Source: UBA6109 sp035366835
GTDB taxonomy: Bacteria > Desulfobacterota > Syntrophia > Syntrophales > UBA6109
Length of the DNA: 64,000 nucleotides
Assembly (NCBI GenBank): GCA_035366835.1
Contig: DAOSIS010000004.1
Location: 94,774-158,773 of the forward strand
Direction: 5' to 3'
Shown: piece after piece, positions 57,848-64,000 of the stretch
Layout of the letters: each line of letters begins with the position of its first letter
Position numbering within the stretch: position 1 is the first letter of the stretch
Program-made: the position numbers and the translations under genes
Notes under the pieces: generated by a model
The model's database searches: none
Seen by the model: only the letters and a program-made list of their open reading frames with translations
Told to the model about the DNA's origin: nothing

Positions 57848-59797
57848 ATGAAACGGATGGTTTTTTCAACCGGTGCGATCCTGGGAATGGGGCTCCTGCT
57901 GATCTCCGCGGCCTGGGCGGAGACGGGGGAACGGAAGATTGCGATCCTCTTCACGCACGACCTGCACTCCTATTTCCTCCCCCATCGCATTTCCTCGCCG
58001 GGAGGCCGGCAGACCGAAGAGGGCGGCTACGCCAGACTCGCCGGCCTCATCGAGCGGGAGCGGGCGGCCCACGGCGACCGGTCGATCCTCGTGGATGCAG
58101 GCGACTTCAGCATGGGAACGCTCTTTCACACCGCCTTCATGACCGAGGCGTCGGAACTGGCTCTCATGGGCGGGATGGGCTATGACGCGATCACCTTCGG
58201 AAACCACGACTTCGATTTTCACCCCTTCGGCCTCGCCGATGCCTTGCAGACCGCCAGGGCGAAGGGCAAGCGGCCGAAGGCCGCCGTCATCGCGAATCTG
58301 TCCTTCGGCGCCCGGGGCGTCGAGGACGCGAGCCTGATGAAGGCCTTCCTGGATTACCCCGTCAAGCAATACGCCGTCATCGACCGGAACGGCGTCCGGA
58401 TCGGCCTGTTCGGACTGATGGGCACGGATGCAGCGGGGGACGCCCCCTTCGCACGCCCCGTCCATTTTTCCGATCCGCTGGAGGCGGCGCGGAAAATGGT
58501 CGATGTCCTCCGCAACCGGGAAGGAGCGGATCTCGTCGTCTGCCTGTCCCACTCGGGAACATCCCCGGACAAGGGGCGGTCCGAAGATGAAATCCTGGCC
58601 CGCAAGGTCCCCGGGATCGATGTCATCGTCAGCGGCCACACGCACACGGTCCTGCCCGAGCCGATTCTTGCCGGCAAGACGATCATCGTCTCCGCCGGCT
58701 GTTACGGCGCCTATCTGGGCGTCCTCGAGGTGGAGTGCCTTCGGTCGGGCGGCGTCGAGCCGGTCTCCTACAGGCTCCTGCCGGTCGGTTCCTCTCTGCT
58801 GGAAGACCCCGCGATCACGGAGAAGATCGCCCGGTACAAGGGGATTGTCGACGCCGAGTACCTGTCCGCCTTCCGGCTTTCCCATGACCGGGCCCTGGCG
58901 GAAAGCGCCTTCGACCTGGAAGCCCTCTGTGACGCTTACGGCCGGTCCGCCGAAACGGGGCTGGGGAACCTCGTCACCGACGCCTACCGTCATGCGGTCC
59001 GCCGGGCCGAGGGGAAGCGGTACGAGCCGGTCCATGCGGCCGTCCAGCCGCTGGGCCACATCCGCGACACCCTGCTCCGGGGGCGCATCACCGCTGCAGA
59101 CGCCTTTCGAGTCCTCTCGCTGGGTCTTGGCGCCGACGGTGTCCCCGGTTATCCGCTCGTCACCGTCTATGTCACCGGCGAGGAACTGCGCCGGGTCCTG
59201 GAGGTGCAGACCACCGTCGCCCCTCGCAAGGAGGATGCGAACCTTCAGGTGGCGGGCGTCCGGTTCACCTACAACCCGCACCGGATCTTCTTCGAGCGGA
59301 TCACGACCCTCGAGGTGGAGGGCCCCGACGGCCGTTTCAGCCCCATCGATTCGGCCCGGAGCTACCGGCTCTGCATGAACCTTTACATGGCCAGTATGAT
59401 GGATTATCTGCGGACGGCCTCCCACGGTCTCGTTGCCGTTGTCCCGAAGGACCGGGACGGACGCCCGATCGCGAATATCCGGGACGCCCGGGTCGATGCA
59501 GATCCGGCGCAGCCGGGGATTCAGGAGCTCAAGGAATGGGTTTCCCTGGCCGGGTATCTCCAGAGTTTTCCGGACCGAAACGGCAACGGAATTCCCGACA
59601 TGCCCGACCGCTACCGCGACGCCGAGGGACGTTACCGGGCGGTCCCGTCGTGGAATCCGGCGGATCTGATCCGCGGCGGCGGACGGATCACCTACGGTCT
59701 TCTTGGGGGGCTGACGGCTTTTGCGCTGCTTCTTCTGGGTATCTGGGGAATCTGGCGGATGGTGCGGAGGGTACGCGCCGCCGGCAGAGGGGGCTGA
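57848..59797 (+). CDS. 5'-nucleotidase/UshA-family metallophosphatase, C-terminally membrane-anchored
   Basis: 649 residues, GGGAGG upstream of the ATG. After a signal peptide (ILGMGLLLISAAWAE) the metallophosphatase domain shows ILFTHDLHSYFLP, VDAGDFSMGTLF, TFGNHDFDF and VSGHTHTVLPEPI. The C-terminal 5'-nucleotidase domain has ETGLGNLVTDAYRHAV and later YNPHRIFFERITTLEV. A Ca-type DRNGNGIPD loop lies near residue 580. A final membrane helix (TYGLLGGLTAFALLLLGIWGIWRMVRRV) anchors it. It removes phosphate from nucleotides or related esters outside the cytoplasm. Confidence 0.9.
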   Translation: MKRMVFSTGAILGMGLLLISAAWAETGERKIAILFTHDLHSYFLPHRISSPGGRQTEEGGYARLAGLIERERAAHGDRSILVDAGDFSMGTLFHTAFMTEASELALMGGMGYDAITFGNHDFDFHPFGLADALQTARAKGKRPKAAVIANLSFGARGVEDASLMKAFLDYPVKQYAVIDRNGVRIGLFGLMGTDAAGDAPFARPVHFSDPLEAARKMVDVLRNREGADLVVCLSHSGTSPDKGRSEDEILARKVPGIDVIVSGHTHTVLPEPILAGKTIIVSAGCYGAYLGVLEVECLRSGGVEPVSYRLLPVGSSLLEDPAITEKIARYKGIVDAEYLSAFRLSHDRALAESAFDLEALCDAYGRSAETGLGNLVTDAYRHAVRRAEGKRYEPVHAAVQPLGHIRDTLLRGRITAADAFRVLSLGLGADGVPGYPLVTVYVTGEELRRVLEVQTTVAPRKEDANLQVAGVRFTYNPHRIFFERITTLEVEGPDGRFSPIDSARSYRLCMNLYMASMMDYLRTASHGLVAVVPKDRDGRPIANIRDARVDADPAQPGIQELKEWVSLAGYLQSFPDRNGNGIPDMPDRYRDAEGRYRAVPSWNPADLIRGGGRITYGLLGGLTAFALLLLGIWGIWRMVRRVRAAGRGG

Positions 59798-59831
59798 GGC
59801 GATCGGCAGGGACGGGAACGCCGCGGCGCTC

Positions 59832-60119
59832 TCAGCATTCGAAGATGCAGGCGACGATGCTGGTGCACAGGGTCCGGACCTTCCGCAGCAGGACCATGTG
59901 CTCGGGGTGGATCTGATACCGTTTCAGGGCGTCCACGTTTTGAAAGGTCGACACGACGCCGAAGTCGTAGGACCGCTCGGAACGGATGTCGCAGCCGAAT
60001 TCGTAAGAAACGATCTCCGAAATCCGCTTCGGCATCGCCGCGAGATCCTCCTTCAGAGATTCGATCTCTTCCGGCCGGATGTCGCGGCGGAATTTCATCA
60101 GTACCAGATGCTTGAGCAT
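59832..60119 (-). CDS. Stress-responsive A/B barrel (Dabb) domain protein
   Basis: 95 residues. It starts MLKHLVLMKFRRDIRPEEIESLKEDLAAMPKRISEIVSYEFGCD and has YDFGVVSTFQNVDALKRYQIHPEHMVLLRKV, the Dabb pattern with the conserved HP...H segment. These form dimeric alpha-beta barrels of mostly unknown role. AGAGAGGAAG precedes the ATG at 60119. The gene converges on the 5'-nucleotidase gene. Confidence 0.88.
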   Translation of the reverse strand: MLKHLVLMKFRRDIRPEEIESLKEDLAAMPKRISEIVSYEFGCDIRSERSYDFGVVSTFQNVDALKRYQIHPEHMVLLRKVRTLCTSIVACIFEC

Positions 60120-60532
60120 CAGCTTCCTCTCTGCTTTCGGTCTTCCGGCGCCTGTTTCAGAACAGGCGGAAGGGAGGCCTTCGCCGGGATCGAGCCGGTG
60201 CGTGCAGCTCCCGCCGCTCACCCGTGCGCAAAGCGTCGATGGTGGTGATGCGATCGCGGTTGTCCGGCATCGGCTTCCTCGAGATCGGGTTCGGTAACGG
60301 ATACCATGCGAAGCCTGCGGCCGTGAGGACTGCCGGACAGGACTGCCGGCCGCGGCCCAGAGAAGAATGAACCTGGGGACAACTACCACGCTTTCCGGGA
60401 ACGATCAAGCCTATCTTTCGCAGGGCAAAGCCGGAGGGCTCGGGACACGGACGCAGGAAGGGGGGAAGACCGGAGCGTCACGAAGAAGCGGAGCGCCGGC
60501 AGGGACTGTCCCGACGGCGCTCCGCTGCAAAA
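60120..60532. other. Intergenic region without a recognised gene
   Basis: 413 bases between the Dabb gene and the S1-type gene. Apart from the terminator hairpin at its right end I find only short frames without ribosome sites or recognisable protein sequence. Confidence 0.55.
60482..60525 (-). terminator. Terminator of the S1-type gene
   Basis: An 11-bp perfect stem (60488-60498 with 60515-60525) around a 16-base loop begins eight bases after the stop codon. On the minus strand it is followed by TTCTTC, a short pyrimidine tract. Confidence 0.6.
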
Positions 60533-61732
60533 TCAATTCTGGGTTTCCTTGGAATCCGAGGATCCGTTTTCACGCAGGAGATCGCCCAGCGAGCCGAAGC
60601 CGCCGCGTTTTCCCACATAGGACCGGTACTCGTCCGGCCCTCCGCCCTGGGGTTCCGCCGATTCCTTGCCGGAGAGCGCCAGCGTCAGACGGCGATGCTC
60701 CCGATCGACGGCCTCGATCTGCACACGGATCTCGTCGCCCGCCTTCAGGACGTCGCTGGCATGCTTGATCTTCTTCCCTGAGCCCAGTTTCGAGATGTGA
60801 ATCAGACCGTCCACCCCGGGGGCGACCGTGACGAAGGCGCCGAAGTTGGCGAGTCTCGCCACCTTCCCGCCGACAACCGCACCGATCGGGAAAGCGGTCT
60901 CCACATCCTGCCAGGGGTCGGGGAGGGTGTCCTTGAGGCTCAGGGAGATTCGATTCTTCTCCCAGTCCAGCTTCTGGATCTGCGTAGAAACCTTCTGGCC
61001 GACACTGAGCCGGTCCTCGACGGTCTCGATGCGCTCCCATGCGATCTCGGAGATGGGCAGGAGGGCCTGCATGCCGCCGATATCGACAAAGGCACCGAAC
61101 TTCTGGATCGAGACGACCGTGCCCTCAATGGGCATGCCCTCGCGCAGGGTGGCCTTGAGGGCTTCGCGTTTCGCCTTCAGCTCCTCCTCCAAAATCGGCC
61201 GCCGGGACAGGATGACGTTGCGTCCCCGCTCTTTGTATTCGAGGATGATGAAATTGAGGCGCTTGCCGACAAACTCCGCCGCATTCGCCACCCGGGTGAT
61301 CGACATCTGCGAGAACGGGCAGAAGCCCCGGGCAACCCCCGCGATCTTGATCTCGAAGCCGCCCTTGATTTCCTTTTCAACGATCCCTTCGACGGGGATG
61401 CCGCTCTTCCAGGCATCTTCGAGCAGCGCCCGGCCGGCATCGCCCTTGGACAGCTTCGTCGTGAAAAGTTTCTCGTTCTGGCGCGCAGAGAGGAAATAGG
61501 CACGGACCGTGTCTCCCTCCTTGACCTTCAAGGCACCCGCCTCGTCGAGCATTTCCTTCCGGTCGAGGTGTCCTTCGTGCTTCCCGCCGATGTCGAGAAA
61601 GATCCACTCCGGCGTGATCTTCACGATCACGGCCTCCACGCGCTGGCCCGGCTTCATCCGGTCCATTTCCGGCTCGTTTTCGGCGAGGAGTTCCGCAAAG
61701 CTCTTGTCGTCCGTCTGTTCCTGATTTTCCAT
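60533..61732 (-). CDS. rpsA: Ribosomal protein S1-type RNA-binding protein with four S1 domains
   Basis: 399 residues. Four S1 motifs can be followed: near 28-100 (GQRVEAVIVKITPEWIFLDIGGKHEGHL), 110-190 (GIPVEGIVEKEIKGGFEIKIAGVARGFCPFSQM), 205-280 (GMPIEGTVVSIQKFGAFVDIGGMQALLPISEI) and 290-365 (GAVVGGKVARLANFGAFVTVAPGVDGLIHISKL). Its four domains are fewer than the six of E. coli S1, as in many other bacteria's S1 or S1-like paralogues. It binds mRNA in translation initiation. The end is Gly/Ser-rich and acidic. A good promoter is at 61779-61807. Confidence 0.85.
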   Translation of the reverse strand: MENQEQTDDKSFAELLAENEPEMDRMKPGQRVEAVIVKITPEWIFLDIGGKHEGHLDRKEMLDEAGALKVKEGDTVRAYFLSARQNEKLFTTKLSKGDAGRALLEDAWKSGIPVEGIVEKEIKGGFEIKIAGVARGFCPFSQMSITRVANAAEFVGKRLNFIILEYKERGRNVILSRRPILEEELKAKREALKATLREGMPIEGTVVSIQKFGAFVDIGGMQALLPISEIAWERIETVEDRLSVGQKVSTQIQKLDWEKNRISLSLKDTLPDPWQDVETAFPIGAVVGGKVARLANFGAFVTVAPGVDGLIHISKLGSGKKIKHASDVLKAGDEIRVQIEAVDREHRRLTLALSGKESAEPQGGGPDEYRSYVGKRGGFGSLGDLLRENGSSDSKETQN

Positions 61733-61778
61733 AGAGGTCTTTCCGCATTCCCTTCCAGATATTTCGATGGAGATGGAG

Positions 61779-61807
61779 GCTATAAATATCTTTTCGAGCG
61801 CTGTCAA
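61779..61807 (-). promoter_or_regulatory. Sigma-70-type promoter of the S1-type gene
   Basis: On the minus strand TTGACA (61807-61802), 17 bases, TATAGC (61784-61779). The leader before the ATG at 61732 is about 40 bases. Confidence 0.65.
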
Positions 61808-61963
61808 GACAAATTAAGACCTCGTTTTTTCGTGTTTCGGCCCTCTTTTTGTTCCGGTTCGGGAACGGAGAACCACCGCTCTGCCCGCAATCTTCGGGCC
61901 GGCCGGCCCTTTTTTGCGCTTCTCCCTTTGACAAGAGACGCCTGTGCCTGTAGAAGAGGACCG

Positions 61964-62977
61964 ATGAAACCCCGCTTCCTTCAGCATCTCATCGCCACGG
62001 CCGTTCTGGCGATGCTCGTTCCGCTCGCAGGCATGGACGTCCCTCCCGCCGGAGCCGCGGGGGACCTGCCGGCGCTTCTCCAGCCGGAGCTGGGGAAGGT
62101 CCGGACGAAGATCAGCTGGGAGGGGACGCTCTATCCGTCCCGGCGGATCGATCGAACGGGCGGCGATTTCGCTGCCACCCGCCACGACCTGTCCCTGCAG
62201 GTGCCGGTCCGGCAGAATTCCGACGACGAGTGGACCGTCGCCGCGACCGTCCGCCATGACGGCATCGAGACAGAGGCAACCCTTCCCGATACGGGTGAAC
62301 GCTTCCCGGCCGATCTCTGGGACATGCGGTTCGGCGCCGCCTACCGCCACCGCCACGACGACGGCCGGATCAGCGGCGGCTTCTTCTCCCTCGGCTCCGC
62401 CTCCGACAAACCCTTCAACAGTTCCCGCGAGGACACCGTCCAGGTCTCCGGCTTCCTGCGCCTGCCGAGCGGTGAGCGCAACGCCTGGCTCCTGCTCCTG
62501 AGTTATTCCAACAACCGCGAGTTCCTGAACCACGTGCCGCTGCCCGGGATCGCCTACTCCTGGTCGCCCTCCGACAAGTTCAGCGGCATCCTCGGCATCC
62601 CCTACCTGTGGCTCTCGTACAAGCCGCAGAAGGACGTGACCCTGCAGGCCTCTTACCTGCCGGTCCGCACGGTTCATGCAGAAGCCGCCTGGAAATGGAT
62701 CGAGAAGTGCTCCCTCTTCGCCGCTTTCGACTGGTCCTGCCGGAGATACCTGCGCGCGGGGCGGACCGACTCCGAACACGGCCTTTTTTACTATGAGAAG
62801 CGGGCCGGCGGTGGAGTCCGCCTTGAGACGATCCAGGATGTCTTTCTGGAACTGGAGGGCGGATACGCCTTCGACCGGTTCTACTTCGAGGGCAAGGATT
62901 ACTCGGACCGCGACCGGAACCGTCTCGACATCCATGACGGGCCCTATTCGTCGGCCCGCCTGACCTTTCAGTTCTGA
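61964..62977 (+). CDS. Predicted outer-membrane beta-barrel protein
   Basis: 337 residues, AGAGGA upstream of the ATG. A signal peptide ends near PPAGAAG. The mature protein alternates aromatic/polar residues as in barrel strands (WEGTLYPSRRIDRTGGDFAATRHDLSLQVPV; WLLLLSYSNNREF; AYSWSPSDKFSGILGIPYLWLSYKPQKDVTLQASYLP) and ends in a terminal Phe (ARLTFQF). It looks like a porin-type or DUF6268-type barrel; the family label is tentative. It is divergent from the S1-type gene, and shares no sequence I can see with the barrel at 3037. Confidence 0.75.
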   Translation: MKPRFLQHLIATAVLAMLVPLAGMDVPPAGAAGDLPALLQPELGKVRTKISWEGTLYPSRRIDRTGGDFAATRHDLSLQVPVRQNSDDEWTVAATVRHDGIETEATLPDTGERFPADLWDMRFGAAYRHRHDDGRISGGFFSLGSASDKPFNSSREDTVQVSGFLRLPSGERNAWLLLLSYSNNREFLNHVPLPGIAYSWSPSDKFSGILGIPYLWLSYKPQKDVTLQASYLPVRTVHAEAAWKWIEKCSLFAAFDWSCRRYLRAGRTDSEHGLFYYEKRAGGGVRLETIQDVFLELEGGYAFDRFYFEGKDYSDRDRNRLDIHDGPYSSARLTFQF

Positions 62978-63088
62978 AGATCCCGTTCATCGCGTCGGGG
63001 CGGAGCCGGGGCTCCTGCAACGCGGGCGCAACGAGGTCCCGAGGTCCCGGGCTCAGGCCGGACCCGTCGAAGGACCGTGTGCGCGGTT

Positions 63089-63556
63089 CTACGCCCGGAG
63101 AACGGCGAAGATCTCTTTCAGGTCGGGAAGCTCCCCGATGGGATAGACCTTCACGAAAACCGCCTTTCCCTTTTCATCGACGACCACGCAGGCCCGTTCG
63201 GAGAATCCGTTCTGGGGCCGGAACAGCCCCAGCGCCCTGGCTACCTTCCCGTGCGGCCAGAAATCGCAGAGAAGGGGGGTCGAGCGGATCTTCAGGGCCT
63301 TTGCCCAGGCGGCCTTCGACGGGACCGTGTCGATGCTCACCCCGACGGCAACCGTACCCAGGCTGGCGAAGGCCTTGCGGCTCTTCTCCAGGGCCTTCAT
63401 CTGCCGGGCGCAGACCGACGTCCAGGCCAGGGGGTGGAAAGACAGCAGCACCTTCTTCCCCCGCTGGGCCGCCAGGCTGAACTCCCGGTCGGCATGATCT
63501 TTCAGGACGAAGTCCCGCACTTTTTTCCCCGCCGCGATCGGTCTTCCTTTTGTCAT
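63089..63556 (-). CDS. Peroxiredoxin (AhpC/TSA, redoxin fold)
   Basis: 155 residues. The peroxidatic Cys lies in SFHPLAWTSVCARQM (P-x3-T-x2-C). The fold continues VAVGVSIDTVPSKAAWAKAL and ends VKVYPIGELPDLKEIF. A second (resolving) Cys is present in TPLLCDFWPHG, but whether it forms the disulfide is unsure. It reduces H2O2 or organic peroxides. The start at 63556 (MTKGRP) has GGGAGAA upstream; the longer frame to 63613 is rejected. Confidence 0.9.
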   Translation of the reverse strand: MTKGRPIAAGKKVRDFVLKDHADREFSLAAQRGKKVLLSFHPLAWTSVCARQMKALEKSRKAFASLGTVAVGVSIDTVPSKAAWAKALKIRSTPLLCDFWPHGKVARALGLFRPQNGFSERACVVVDEKGKAVFVKVYPIGELPDLKEIFAVLRA

Positions 63557-63916
63557 GACAAGTTCTCCCTTCTTTCCGTCGTTCATCCGGTCTTGTCCCT
63601 CTTTCCCACGCACGCGAGATAGAGTACGAAACGCTCCCGGCCGTCCAGCCGCAGCAATCGGTTCAGGTCGTCGTCATGGCTATCCTTTTACCATACGGTC
63701 GCCCCCCACGGCAACTTCAAGAACCGCGAAGGGAGGAGGCCATGCCCGCAGCCGGCCCGCGCGGACGGAGCGGGGCACTGCGTTCCCGACACCGCGGGTT
63801 TTGCTGCGGGTTTGCACACGGGTTTTGCTGTGTTCTGCCAACCTGAGAATGTCCTAAAGTAGCAAAGTAGAAATGTCCTATTGAGAGGCTGTAATTCTCC
63901 CTGAAGAGAGGGGATT
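63557..63916. other. Intergenic region ending in an AATGTCCTA direct repeat
   Basis: 360 bases without a recognised gene. The last 100 bases contain AATGTCCTA twice (63848-63856 and 63872-63880) with a repeated AAAGTAG between them, which looks like the end of an insertion sequence or a repeat-rich promoter. Confidence 0.4.
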
Positions 63917-64000
63917 ATGGCTACAGAGGACGATGGTTATGAGTCGCTTCCTGCCTCCCTGGATCTGGATGCGTATCTCTGCATCAAGACGGAACGGACG
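63917..64000 (+). CDS. Start of a gene cut by the window end, unknown
   Basis: The frame begins MATEDDGYESLPASLDLD and runs open to the last base, with AGAGAGGGG before the ATG. Only 28 residues are visible. The repeats just upstream suggest it may be a transposase or other mobile-element protein, but that cannot be shown here. Confidence 0.4.
   Translation, partial: MATEDDGYESLPASLDLDAYLCIKTERT

Noticed and set aside
61928..61956. TTGACA-N17-TAGAAG as promoter of the beta-barrel gene at 61964
   Set aside because: The transcript would begin only about two bases before the ATG, while the gene has a Shine-Dalgarno sequence inside the supposed -10 element. The two signals exclude each other, so the match is probably accidental.
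1..64000. CRISPR arrays, rRNA and tRNA genes
   Set aside because: No regularly spaced direct repeats, no conserved rRNA stretches and no convincing cloverleaf sequences were seen. Short tRNA-like structures could be missed by eye.

Overview
The window is GC-rich, densely packed bacterial DNA. It looks like an anaerobic deltaproteobacterium (Desulfobacterota, perhaps Syntrophales or a relative). Pointers are the selenocysteine-dependent molybdenum enzymes, a TRAP importer beside a CoA ligase, a GlpC/HdrB-like iron-sulfur protein, a GlcD-type oxidase, several signalling genes with HDOD, GGDEF and hybrid-kinase domains, and REP/MITE-like repeats of a style I associate with Syntrophus and Geobacter. 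The assignment rests on gene content only. No rRNA, tRNA or CRISPR array was recognised.

Layout. 1-4 kb: end of an RND efflux pump, its outer-membrane channel, an acyltransferase and a beta-barrel protein with an internal duplication. 4-7 kb: a formate/nitrite channel and a small unknown protein, read leftwards from a probable sigma-54 promoter, divergent from an FhlA-like sigma-54 activator. 7-11.7 kb: a polar amino-acid-type ABC importer in one operon with a GlcD-like FAD oxidase. 12-20.5 kb: signalling (receiver protein, hybrid kinase, HDOD), signal peptidase I, TPM/LemA proteins and a universal stress protein. 20.7-27 kb: NUDIX hydrolase, SDR, groES-groEL, dnaJ and small proteins.

27.1-43.9 kb is the most interesting part: twelve genes on the minus strand, visibly less GC-rich than their flanks. 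In transcription order they are a DUF35 OB-fold protein, a thiolase-like protein, an acyl-CoA ligase, a TetR regulator, a GlpC/HdrB-like Fe-S protein, two tandem molybdopterin oxidoreductases, an MFS transporter, DctP, DctQ, DctM and an Old-Yellow-Enzyme-type reductase. Both molybdopterin genes are interrupted by an in-frame TGA at codon 138. In both, a SECIS-like hairpin starts exactly 12 nt after the TGA, so both are read here as selenoproteins and not as broken genes. A TTGACA promoter overlapped by a 10+2+10 palindrome precedes the cluster and is a good candidate site for its own TetR protein. The set reads as import, CoA activation and redox breakdown of an unidentified organic acid.

44-64 kb: universal stress protein, glycine-zipper lipoprotein, glycerate kinase, MFS transporter, diguanylate cyclase, a metallo-beta-lactamase gene with a truncated second copy, a large EF-hand membrane protein, flavodoxin-like protein, a Zn-alcohol dehydrogenase/LsrF-like aldolase pair, a glycerol-1-phosphate-dehydrogenase-like protein, a surface 5'-nucleotidase, a ribosomal protein S1-type protein, a beta-barrel protein, a peroxiredoxin, and the start of a gene cut by the window end in a possible insertion-sequence end.
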